The position numbers were made by a program, and so were the translations under genes. Below the pieces are notes generated by a model. The model saw only the letters and a program-made list of their open reading frames with translations, did not search any database and was not told the DNA's origin. This document shows positions 23,800 through 35,580 of a DNA stretch of 64,000 nt, in pieces. Source of the stretch: Henckelia pumila (lineage: Eukaryota > Streptophyta > Magnoliopsida > Lamiales > Gesneriaceae); the NCBI RefSeq assembly GCF_033568475.1, contig NC_133120.1:95560151-95624150 (forward strand), read 5' to 3'. Every line of letters begins with the position of its first letter. Position 1 is the first letter of the stretch.

Positions 23800-23804
23800 A
23801 TTTT

Positions 23805-26064
23805 GCGGATGATTCGAGTACCATAATTGAGCACAAACATTGCATAAATGTAGTACATAAATGCATAAATTGGGTACAAGAATTAAACATTGGATTTGAC
23901 CAAGTTTGGTGGTCCTAGGGAGTTTTAAGAAAGAATTTTTATTGTAGGAATTTATAAAAAAGTTAGGTTTGAGTTTAGGGATTTATTCACAATTGACTCT
24001 TGAAAAACACGTAAGAAAGTCATTTACTAAATTTAAGAAGGAAAAAAAAAAACTTTTGACCATTATAATCCTCACTATCCTCGTTTATTTAGCATTTGTA
24101 TTTGCTACACAATTGAAAGTTATTTTGTTAAGTTTTTTTTTTTTTTGAAAGAAAGTCACAAATAAAAAAATATATTTGACCAATGTCATTTTCAAACTAT
24201 CTCGTTTCTCCACACATGTTACATTTTACTTGTTTTGACCGTCTAAAATAAAGGTTAATATTAAAAATATGGTTATTTTCATTCACCTCTTGCATTTTCA
24301 TAGACTTAACAATTTCCCTCAAAATTATAATTATGACAAGTATTCTCGCATGCACGCATTATATATATGTACCATCTTTTTTTGTAACGAAAAAAAAACT
24401 ATTGAAATAAAAAAAATAAAAACGTTTTGGCAAATAAATATCCACAAAATTTTGTGATAAAATAAATATGGTATTTAAGTAATTAAATAGCTATCCAAAA
24501 AAAAAAAAAAGTGTAAAATCTCACTCATAGTTTGATATATAATATAGAGATATACCATAAAAATGAGTTAAATACTTAAAATTTAGGGTTAATTACATGA
24601 TTACATCCACCTCAAGGGAGGTTTTATGATATTACAAAAAGGTCTTATTATATTTAAAAATTATGGCACCCTCCCACCCTTCCTCAACTTTGTAGGGGTG
24701 TACAAAATATTTTAAAAAAAATGAGAAATGTCTATTTTATCTTCTACAAATTTTTATAAAAATAATCAAAAACGAAAATCTTAAATTATGGTTACCTAAT
24801 GTTTTTTTATTTTTGAAAATATTAAAAATATGAAAATAAAATAAAAAATTAAAATTAAAAATAGTCAAAATTACAAGAGTATATTTGATTTTTTTCTCTA
24901 TGTTATATTTTAACTTTGATATATATAAGCATCTGTTTTTTTATTATTTTAGTTTTATCATATATAACATTCCAAATTTATTAACTTAAATTATTACAAC
25001 TTATGTTAATTTTTAATGTTTTCATAGTTTTTTATATTTGTGCGAACAATTTCGTTCCATAATTGTCATCTAGATCTAAAATTGTATTTAAACTCTAAAA
25101 AAATGTTTTCATAATTTTTTTTTTAAGTTTTAATAATTATTTAGATTAAATAAATCATCTCAATATTTGAAATTTTGTTATTTCAAATAACTATCAAATT
25201 TGAATGTATTTGAAGTACTTTTATTCGTGTGACAATTAAAAATCGAGAGACTAAATAAAAAACATGACAAAATTAGAGACTAAATATAAATTATCCCATC
25301 ATTAAAAGACATCAAACTCACCTTTCCATGTATCAAAGTTATCATATAGCAGCCCTAAAAAAATGTTATTATATAGCATATAATAAGCATGATGGGTTGG
25401 AAGATTACCTTCGGTGTATAAAATACATGTTTTTAGGAGTACCCCTTCTAAATTTGAATGATCAAATCAATAAAAATTTATTCTTACGAACAATGCATCT
25501 CTTCGTACTAAACATAAACATGCTATCATGATTACATGTAAACCTATAAAGTATCAAGAAATAAGTAATAACACGAACTCATATGATGGGGGAAAAAACA
25601 TTGCATGTTAATCAATTTTTATCATATTTTGAAATAACGCATAATAAAAAATTGAATAATCTTACATATAAAATAACGTATTTAAAAATATGTATAATTC
25701 ATTAAAAAGCTTTGTTAGACAAGCAGGGACGAAGATGGCATGCTGCAAACAACGAATATTCGATAATTCTTATGCTGTTCACTTCTCACCCTCATTTTCA
25801 GTCCTTTTTATTGCAGGGCCCCGCGCAGGACGATTTAGTGTTGTAATGAAATCCAGGAAACATCCAGAGGGACATATATCATCTAATATCATCGGCCCTA
25901 ACCAATGCAAAACACGATTCAGGATTAATAGACATCAGCAACTTCAGTACCAGAACATCATTTGGACAGCTGATCCGAAGCCCAGGTTCAAAAAGTCCTG
26001 CATTGCAAATATTACATCTCAATGGCCAAGTCATAGACTGATAAATTGAAATGCGAGGTTTATG
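23805..26064. other. AT-rich intergenic region
   Basis: This is very AT-rich sequence with homopolymer runs and no supported gene. A GGGTTAATTACATGATTACA stretch near 24590 and the GGGAGG/CCCTCC-bearing bases after it resemble the ends of small plant repeats, but I could not define termini. The last ~370 bases are probably the 3' untranslated region of the minus-strand gene ending at 26065; an antisense open frame there has no domain. Confidence 0.45.
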
Positions 26065-29000
26065 TCAATTGTCATCCCATGTAGTATACTGATGCCCACA
26101 TGACCCCAAACAACAGACTGGAATTGCATAAAATTTACCCGGAGAAAGATTCTTTCCACCATAGAGTTCTTTGGATATTGGGTTTGCTGCCCAGTTATTG
26201 ACAGCAACTCGATTTGAAGGTTGAAATCCTATTATACTTCCCTCGGCCGACAATACAACCTGATTGGTGCAGAGCCCAAAGGCCAAAATTAGGAAAATAT
26301 TTCACATCCAACTAGGATGCAGTCAACAGTAGACCGAATTATTATTGAAACACTGTAAAAAGTTGAAGCAATGTGAAATAAAGTGGGGAGACAGAAATCA
26401 AGCTTACCTAAAAACCACCTTCAAGACTGATGAATTAACAAAGGTAGGCACAATCAAAGCACAAAATTTTTTTGGGCCGGAAAACCAAAAGGAGTACATT
26501 TAAGTTGTTATCAATGTTCAGTACGTTAGAAACACCACTGTCTACTTTATGCCCCCAAGTTTAACTTCAACAGTTTAAGTCAACACAGAACGAAGAGATT
26601 AAAATGCATTAGTTTCAAAAATTACCTGATAGCTAGCAATATCTTGCAGTGTTTTCATATCTTCATCACCTGCTGCTAATGATTTAGAAACGGATGGTGT
26701 GCCAATAACATTGGATTCTATATCATCCACTACACTCAAGTATGAAGGGAGTTCTCCAATCCATGCATAGCAACCATGATTCATCCAGTTAACTTCTCCA
26801 GGCCAACCATAATAATTCTTGACTCTTCTAATTATTTCAACGCAACAAGATTCCACCTGATACAGAAAAAATATAACGGAAAATCAGACCATGGGGACAA
26901 GAGGAAGTAACAACAAAACCAAGGCAACCACAAAAATATACAACGAGGAAGACAGTAATAGACATTAGACAAGTATAACCCACAAAGATGTGAAATCTAT
27001 TCAAGATCATCATTTTTAATCTCAATAAACAGCAAGGCAGCTCTTCGTCTTATTCCAGAGCAATATAAATGCCATGATTGAAAGCAAAAATTGATGGAGA
27101 AAACAAATCCCCCAATACCGTGCAAGTTTGATATAAGAAAAGAACAGACAGATATACTGGCAATATGTGCTACCAGCAAAACCTCTTGATTAATCTTGAA
27201 AATGAATGAGAAACCGAGCATCTCTTTACAGAATAATAAGATCACATGAAGCTTCACAAATCTCAGTTCTCAATCAATTCTGAAGTGTGTCAGCCGACAG
27301 AAAAAAGAAATGGAACCCCAGGGAAGACTTTTGCATTTCACAATCTGCAAACAAGACAATGAATTACTCTTAATGTCTGCGGACCTTAGAAGATTCCATG
27401 GAATGGTGTGGCACAGAGTCCACACAAATTGACTGGGGTGGGGATCCATCCAGAATATCTCTCTTTCTGCTAGGCAGATGAGGGAAATTTATCTTTGCCA
27501 CAACACCAATGGCTACAAGAAAAATCCCACCAGCAAGTGCAATGGAAAACATCTTCAACAAAGAACTTCCCTGTTAGAAACATTCAGAGTGAGAGAGGGT
27601 TATTATAGCATGCTCACAGAGCACAAAACAAGTTGAAGCTGACATTAGTATAAGTTTTATTTATTTTTTAATCAGACAATGTATGTGATTTCATGTGATA
27701 TGAAGAAAAATATGTGACCAAGAATAACAGAAGTTCAGTGGAATGCCTTATTTAATGCCAAGTTGGATGGTGTTGCAACTGCAGAACATGATAGTCTCTC
27801 ACTAGGCAGAGTGAACACATCCTCATAGTACATATCAAGTGTATCAGCCAAACTAACCTACAGGCATAGCAGAAATAAATTAACAAGAGCAAATAAATTC
27901 AACTGGCATGGACAAAAAGAAACATTAGGTTTAGAAAGGTAAAATAAGATTAAAAAGGCTATCAAAGAAGTTATCATCCATCTTCACAGAATATGTCCTT
28001 TCCCAGAGGAAGAACTTCACAAGATCTTTTGTGATCTTAAAACAGATAATCGATGTTCTTGGTGACCATTATGCCACAGGTCAACATCAATAAGGAAAGC
28101 CAAATTCCAAGTATACCAAAAGATCCATTACAGTTAACAAATGAAACAAAGAAATGCAATCTAAATGGTTAATATACTGCAACATAATTGGAACTAAAGG
28201 ATAACCTTGTCAATGGACATTACACACCTAACAGCTAGCAGTAAAAATCAACAAGTAATACAGAAACATCAAATCCGTAAAGCATAAAGCTTCCAGAAGA
28301 ACTCTTCTGCTTGTCTCTAAGAAACTTGCATAAAAGCCAAATTGCATATGGATAAAACTGATGAGATGTAAAATTGCAATCCATAGGGCTGATATTTGGC
28401 TATATGATTGGAATGCTAGGGATTTGTCCACGGATATAATGCATCTGCATCTAAACTTGATCAGCAAACCCCCAAACAAAAATAAGCAGCACAAGCAGTT
28501 AGAAATAATGACATCAATTCACCTCAAGTCCTCAGCAGTATTAAACTATTTAACAAGAATGCATCTGCGCGTGCAGTGCAACCATCATCAAATAAACTAC
28601 TTACTTCTAACAGCATTCGTGACCGCAAACATAACAAAACCCTCTGAATATGATCACAAGCCACCAAGTCCAAAGATAAATGTAAGAGTGCAGATGTGAT
28701 TACCAGTTGGGAATGAGTTAGAAAGACTTCCAACTCATTTGCCTCTGATTTATTCCATCCGTCAAACTTCACATTGCTGAATTTGTTAGCATCAATTTTT
28801 AAAATATAGGAAGGCACACATTCACTTATCCAAGAACAAAACTCAGGACCACCAATCTTTTCCAGTTTTGAGAATGCGAGGGACCTCCAGCAACTTTTCT
28901 TCAATTTTGTCTCCTTAAGCTCGTAACTTGACCTTTCTAGATTAAATTTTTCCAGTAGAATCTTGGCATTTGCAAGTACATGATGGTCAAGGAGATTATA

Positions 29001-30104
29001 CAGAATAACAGAGGAATCTCTAGATGACATCTGTTTGGATTTGTTAAACCAATCGAAGAGCTTATTTGATGCTCTGTGCGTCATGTCACGAAGAAAATTT
29101 CTTTCAGTGTTTTCAAGGGCAGAAAGGCAAATAACTTCGGCAATTACAGAAATGATCTGTTTGTCTGAGGAGCTGAGGTTTAAAAATGCAGGTACCTGCC
29201 GATAGGAAATGAATAAGATAATTCAACCCATCAATATGTGTGGCACCTGCATATCAGAAACATTAAATAAAATATTACTGACAGGTAAACCATGACATAA
29301 TATTGCAGGCACAGAAAACTCATATCTACCTCTTTTGGATTTTCAAGGTTGTTCATATCTCTATCCCTTCCAGGGCTAAAAATTTCCAATTCAAAATTCC
29401 AAAGCTGCTGGAGAACTACTTGTCTGAAGGTCATGGCAAGTATGTTTTCAGAGGTCGTGCTGGCAAATATATCTTTGGTCAGTGATTTCTTCAGCTTTAT
29501 AGCTTTCTCTTTAACTTTCCTAGCGGGTAAAAACTGAAAAATAAAATAGCAAGCACATTAGAAGTTAAAAATTAAACGAAGCGTTACGCTTAAACAACAA
29601 AAGTCAGAAGGTCCGATGACCTAGAAAAGAGCATCTCGTGTGTTAGTTAGACATAATAAACTTTAGACATCCAGGAATCAACTTTGAACTAACCAGTCGC
29701 GTGGAGATGGTACTGTGCTCGTCAAATGGTCCCGGAAATAGGGTCTCCACGACCATAGCGGCAGTTCCAGACGAAATATGCTCATCAGCAGCTCCGCCTC
29801 CATCGGCGGCGGCGGCGGCGAGGGCTTGCTGGAAATTCACAGAGCCAACCACCGTCAGGCGAGCCAAGTCGTTCTCGTACGTCCTGACGACTGGGAGCGA
29901 TTTCGCGTCGGATTCTACGATGGCTTCAAGCAGTGCTTGCTCGGAAGTTAACGGCGAAAATTGGGAACTAGAAGATGATTTAAGGAGGGAATTTTCCTGC
30001 AGCTTGAGTAACGAATTGGGGTACAGCTTACTAGAGAATTTCAACGTGGAAGAATGACAAGGGAAAATGGAGGAAAGAGGAAAACGAGGAGATGAAAACG
30101 CCAT
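26065..30104 (-). CDS. probable plastid-targeted membrane protein, unrecognised family
   Basis: I assembled seven exons in phase 0: 30104-29694, 29533-29330, 29195-28704, 27857-27780, 27570-27385, 26856-26626 and 26259-26065, giving about 598 residues. Residues 1-60 are Ser/Leu/Pro-rich and poor in acidic residues, like a chloroplast transit peptide. An Ala/Gly run follows near residue 115. Residues 138-370 are helical, without a motif I know. Around residues 402-419 there is one hydrophobic helix (FSIALAGGIFLVAIGVVA). The C-terminus is Trp/Gly/Cys-rich (YYGWPGEVNW, CCLGSCGHQY). The donors of exon 4 (GTTGCA) and exon 5 (GTCCGC) are weak, so those edges are less sure. I cannot give a function; a plastid envelope or thylakoid role is a guess from the layout. 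Confidence 0.75.
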
Positions 30105-30669
30105 GGAATTTCAAATCCTCGAGGATGCGTTAGGGTTTATGTTTTCTCTTCTTCTTCTTCTGTTTTTTGAAAAATGCCAAGGTTTATGTTTTTATTTATT
30201 AATTTCAAGAAAGAAAGAAAGAAAGAAAAATAAGCAGTTCAAATATTTTGATAAAATAAGATTAAAGATATTAATAATTAATACTAGTATTATGATACAC
30301 GCGTTGTGTGTTTGTATAATCTATTTTTTAATATAAATAAATGATGAAATAAAAAATACAATAATGAAGTTTCGATACATAAAATTATAAATATCTACCA
30401 AATGCCAAAAAAAAAAAGTAAATGTGATATTTTCGTAAGTAAATAGCTATTAAAACACAAAAAAATATCGGGCATATTAATGTACTAAAGTCGCATTCAT
30501 GTTTACTATGGTGTGTTAAATTAAATTATGATATATTTAATATTTCAATGACAGATCATTACGCTAAAAGGTCTCAAATTTAATAATATAATATTAATAG
30601 ATAATATTAACAATTTAACAATTATTTAAAATTATTATTTACGTCATATATTACATCTTTAAGTTTTCC

Positions 30670-30671
<2 letters not shown>
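30105..30671. other. promoter side and AT-rich spacer
   Basis: This is the 5' flank of the plastid-protein gene followed by simple AT-rich DNA. No gene or defined element is seen. Confidence 0.4.

Positions 30672-30734
<63 letters not shown>
30672..30734. repeat. (AT)n microsatellite
   Basis: About 63 bases of uninterrupted AT dinucleotide. It is likely length-polymorphic and prone to replication slippage. Confidence 0.95.
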
Positions 30735-30738
<4 letters not shown>

Positions 30739-31003
30739 AAAATTCAATTGACCCAAATCCTCGTCCAAGATTAAGATTTCGATTTCGATTGTCTTTGATG
30801 CAAAGACCAGGGTGTCTAAAAATTTAACCTAAGTTACAAACGTATTTGTTTGTCTGTTCTTTTTAAAATAATTTTTTTTTTTTAAAAAAAACATCAATAT
30901 TATCTGACTTTATTTTCCTTCTACAATGTCATTTTCAACATTATTACTTTCACGTCAAATTATTACCAACTCCTCAACCAAAAACACGAAAGAACCGAGA
31001 ATC

Positions 31004-31378
31004 TGTTGAATATTGTTCCACATCGGTTGGATAGAGTTTCTGGAAGCACTTAATATAAAACAGGGCAACCATCCTCTTGAGCTATTTTTGAGGTGAGTTA
31101 GGTCTTAGTCTCATTTCTAACATGGTATCAGAGCACAGACCCTCCGTGTGTGTTGGACCGCTCATAATTGGGCTGCCTATAGTTAGGTCACCCGTTAATA
31201 TCTCCACGCTCCAGATGTTCATTTCTGGGCGTGTGGAGGTGTGTTGAATATTGTCCCACATCGGTTAGATAGATTTTCTGGAAGCCCTTAATATAGACAA
31301 GGGCAGCCCTCACCTCTTGAGCCCTTACCTCTTGAGCTAGCTTTTGAAGTGAGTTAGGTCCTAGTCTCATTTCTAACA
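31004..31378 (+). mobile_element. TRIM (terminal-repeat retrotransposon in miniature)
   Basis: Two short LTRs (31004-31122 and 31242-31378) both begin TGTTGAATATTGT(C/T)CCACATCGG and end TTCTAACA. The first is followed directly by the Met-tRNA primer site TGGTATCAGAGC (31123-31134). A purine-rich GTGTGGAGGTG precedes the second. The interior is only ~119 bases and non-coding, as in TRIMs. Flanks GAATC and GGATC could be a target duplication with one mismatch. It has no coding capacity, as the class never does. Confidence 0.85.
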
Positions 31379-33014
31379 GGATCAACTAGCACTTAATCCA
31401 CACACCAAGAGGCTCATTCGTTTAATGACCATTGCTGCTGTAGCATCTAGCAATAGCACCACAATCAATAGACGCTTGTCTTAGGTATATAGCAAATGAA
31501 AGACAGTACCCATGAAAGACAGTGTCCAGCGATGAACACCAAAAAGATGGAAGTAGATGTGTAAATCCAACACAAAAAAATAAAAAATCATGTATTTCAT
31601 AAAACCCAGTTAGATGATAATTAGATTTAGCCCTTAATATAGACAAGAGCAACTCTCACCTCTTGAGCCCTTACCTCTTGAGCTAGCTTTTGAAGTGAGT
31701 TAGGTTCTAGTCTCATTTCTAACAGGATCAACTAGCACTTAATCCACACACCAAGAGGCTCATTCGTTTAATGATCATTGCTGCTGTAGCATCTAGCAAT
31801 AGCACCACAATCAATAGACGCTTGTCTTAGGTATATAGCAAATGAAAGACAGTGCCCATGAAAGACAATGTCCAGCGATGAACACCAAAAAGATGGAAGT
31901 AGATGTGTAAATCCAACACAGAAAAACAAAAAATCATGTATTTCATAAAACCCAGTTAGATGATAATTAGATTTAGCCCTTAATATAGACAAGGGCAACT
32001 CTCACCTCTTGAGCCCTTACCTCTTGAGTTAGCTTTTGAAGTGAGTTAAGTCCTAGTCTCATTTCTAACAGGATCAACTAGCACTTAATCCACACACCAA
32101 AAGGCCCATTCGTTTAATGACCATTGCTGCTGTAGCATCTAGCAATAGCACCACAATCAATAGACGCTTGTCTTAGGTATATAGCAAATGAAAGACAGTA
32201 CCCATGAAAGACAGTGTCCAGCGATGAACACCAAAAAGATGAAAGTAGATGTGTAAATCCAACACAAAAAAACAAAAAATCATGTATTTCATAAAACCTA
32301 GTTAGATGATAATTAGATTTAGCCCTTAATATAGACAAGGGCAACTCTCACCTCTTGAGCCCTTACCTCTTGAGCTAGCTTTTGAAGTGAGTTAGGTCCT
32401 AGTCTCATTTCTAACAGGATCAACTAGCACTTAATCCACACACCAAGAGGCTCATTCGTTTAATGACCATTGCTGCTGTAGCATCTAGCAATAGCACCAC
32501 AATCAATAGACGCTTGTCTTAGGTATATAGCAAATGAAAGACAGTACCCATGAAAGACAGTGTCCAGCGATGAACACCAAAAAGATGAAAGTAGATGTGT
32601 AAATCCAACACAAAAAAACAAAAAATCATGTATTTCATAAAACCTAGTTAGATGATAATTAGATTTAGCCCTTAATATAGACAAGGGCAACTCTCACCTC
32701 TTGAGCCCTTACCTCTTGAGCTAGCTTTTGAAGTGAGTTAGGTCCTAGTCTCATTTCTAACAGGATCAACTAGCACTTAATCCACACACCAAGAGGCTCA
32801 TTCGTTTAATGACCATTGCTGCTGTAGCATCTAGCAATAACACCACAATCAATAGACGCTTGTTTTAGGTATATAGCAAATGAAAGACAGTACCCATGAA
32901 AGACAGTGTCCAGCGATGAACACCAAAAAGATGGAAGTAGATGTGTAAATCCAACTCAAAAAAACAAAAAATCATGTATTTCATAAAACCCAGTTAGATG
33001 ATAATTAGATTTAG
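31285..33014. repeat. 346-bp tandem array, five units
   Basis: Five head-to-tail units of 346 bp start at 31285, 31631, 31977, 32323 and 32669 with only scattered substitutions; a short partial sixth begins at 33015. Each unit consists of the last ~94 bases of the TRIM 3' LTR plus ~252 bases of its downstream flank. The array therefore arose after the TRIM inserted. The repeated 76-residue open frame on the minus strand is a by-product of the repetition. Confidence 0.95.
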
Positions 33015-34735
33015 CCTTGATATAGTCCGGCTTCAACATATTCTCCCTACAAATTGCACCAGAAGTGCACATGTAGTCTTCAGAAAAGTCAGAGATCAAA
33101 TCGATGCATTCTGGTTCGAGTCATCTATGCATTGACAGCATTGTACATGGATGCCATAAATACCCACTATATCGAAGATCTGACCGACAAAATAAATACC
33201 TCACCAATTGCCTGATGGTCGAGTGAACCTAGCAAGATGATGGCTGCTAATATTGTGGTACTGTACTAAAATGTTTCGTGTTTCCTTAGCATCCCAATTC
33301 ACTTAATCAAGTCAAGTCGTAACGCTTCATGTTGTCAACAAGATAATCGTTTGTCGCACCACTCGAGTAATCTAGCCCTTCAACTAGACTAGCTGATTGA
33401 TCTGAAGTAGAATTAATGTTTTGTGTTTCATCTTTTGCTTTTCCCCTTCCCTTAAGGGTTCGCTGCTTTTCATTTGGAAATTCGGCTGTCAGCCTACCCA
33501 TTTGCTTTTGCATATCAGCAACTGAGTCATTCTCTAATTTCCCTTTGGGACTTTTCTTCCCATCAGAACGTTTAAGTTCCAATCTATATAATGTGCACTC
33601 AATATACTTCTTTATTTCATATTCATAAAGGTGCCACTCAAAATTTTCCATTGACTGAGGGTCCATATAATAGGATCGCTTCAGTCCGTTGAATTCGTTC
33701 ATCACTTGTTTCCTTGATTCGTGCCAGCCCCGCCCATTATAATCTGGTAATGACCTTTGCGTTCTACTTCCATTCTCAAATGCTCTTCTAGGCTTATAAA
33801 AAAAAGTCATTCTTTCATTGTTTCACCATCCAAGACAATAAAATCAAAGAGCTCTGCTTAACACAAAAAACAGATTATCAATATCAAATGAACAAAAACA
33901 TGATCACGTGTAAATTCAACCATTGTGTGGATAAAACAGGCAGGGAAGACAAGCAAGAAACAGAACTTACCAGGTGCATTCGAAGGGGATTTTGCAGTAG
34001 CAGCACCCTCACATTCAGGAATACCAACATCTTTTCCTTGTGCTCTCAAACTTAGAGCAGCAAAGAGCAAGTTATCCTTTAAGCCTATGCCTCCCGATCG
34101 TACAACTGGAGGCCTTGCAAGATAGCCTTCAGTAGATGCAAGCTGAGCATGATAAGTACTGCAATAGTCATCAAACTTTTGACTCCACTCTGACGCTAGT
34201 GCAGGTCGGGGACAGTCCCAAAGGGCACATTTTGGCCCTAGAAAGACAGATGGACAGGTGCCATTAAAACTAGGGAAACACCGTTGATCAAGGCTTATGC
34301 TATGCTACTCCTGGAGATATACACTCCAGGAGGAAATGGTGACATGTGTCCATTATTTGCCCATTATTTATTATTAATTATAAATTATTTTCAATTCTTC
34401 TAACCATGGACGGAAAATGAGAGTAGGTAGAGTTAAAAAATCTAACTCACAATTTTTTATTTTTTCAAATTATATATTATTTTTTAAAATTATATAATCA
34501 AAACTAAAAATTTGAAATACATGTTTTTCCCCGACAGGAAATTAACCAATTTTTTTTAAAAATAATTTTAACCAACCGAGTTAATTATGTCGTTAACCAA
34601 TTTTTTTTTAAAAAAAATTATTGATTGAAAACCGAACCAAATTATTAACCGCTTTAACCGAAATTTTATAATACTAAGCTAAATTTCTAAATTAACCAAT
34701 CGAATTTCTGAATTCATTCGGTTTGATCATTTTAG

Positions 34736-35315
34736 AGTGTGTTTGGGTGAGCTTATAAGCTCTCCAAAACTGTTTGATAATTTTTTTAAAAAACAGCTTA
34801 TAAGCTGTCAAATAAGCTGTTTTTAAAAAAATAGATACACCCTTACTTTTTAAGAAAATATCTTATTTTAATATTTTATTTCCAACTATTATCCTTTTAT
34901 ATATATTTTTTTCAATTTCATAATATATTCAATTACAGTTTTCTTTATCAATTTGTTATATATATTAAAATAATATTTTGTTCCCGGTCAAAAAAATAAT
35001 GTTTTGTTCTATAATTTTTTTATAATTTAAAAAACTAAACTATCGATATACTATTTTAACATTAAATATATTTGAAAAAAAAATTCAAAGCATACGATTT
35101 TTATATATTAAAATATAAAATAATATATATATAATTTTAAATATTTTTTTTCTATCGTTTTCTTATAATTAAAAAAAAATATACTATCAAGATATTATTG
35201 AGTAATTTTAAAATAATACATATATTATTTTTAAAAAAAATTCATAGTGTAAGATTTATATAAATTAAAATATAAAATAGTTTTTATTTAATTTTAAAAT
35301 TTATCATAAAATTTT

Positions 35316-35360
<45 letters not shown>

Positions 35361-35580
35361 TATAATATTTACATCATCTTCATGTTATTATACCATTTTG
35401 GTAATTTTAACAATAAATAGATCTTATAAAGCCAAAAGCATCAACTTATTTAAGTTGTTTAAAATAAGTTTATGCAAATATTTTAACAGCTTATTTTTAA
35501 AATAAAACCTAACAGCTTATAAGCTTCTAAAACAGCTTATAAGCTCCTACAGCTTACAATAATACTCACACATACCCAGA
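34736..35580. mobile_element. possible MITE nested inside the VOZ insertion
   Basis: The left side (GTTTGGGTGAGCTTATAAGCT) and right side (AGCTTATAAGCTCC ... CACACATACCCAG) carry several AGCTTATAAGCT motifs in inverted arrangement around an AT-rich core. This resembles common plant hAT-type MITEs. I could not fix an 8-bp duplication, so the ends are approximate. Confidence 0.4.
35326..35357. repeat. (TA)n microsatellite
   Basis: A TA dinucleotide run lies in the AT-rich core of the insertion in the VOZ pseudogene. Confidence 0.9.

Larger units (their letters stand above)
9190..23800 (-). mobile_element. endogenous caulimovirid (pararetrovirus), near genome length, fossil
   Basis: Reading the minus strand from a Met-tRNA-type primer site at 23799, the order is a coiled-coil protein, coat protein with zinc knuckle, a region in the usual movement-protein position, protease-reverse transcriptase-RNase H, a transactivator-position protein, a TATA box and a leader-like tail. 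This is the gene order of Caulimoviridae. Leaving out the copia insertion, about 6.9 kb of viral sequence remains, close to one genome. It has no LTRs and no integrase, as expected. It is broken, with a handful of breaks besides the insertion. The left boundary near 9190 is uncertain. The genus is not settled; caulimovirus- or solendovirus-like organisation fits best. Confidence 0.85.

Noticed and set aside
25690-26049. A 119-residue plus-strand frame.
   Set aside because: It lies in the likely 3' untranslated region of the minus-strand gene ending at 26065. There is no recognisable domain and composition is like untranslated sequence.
31422-32690. A repeated 76-residue open frame on the minus strand, once per tandem unit.
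   Set aside because: It exists because the 346-bp unit happens to be open in that frame. It has no domain, no promoter context and arises from LTR tail plus flank.
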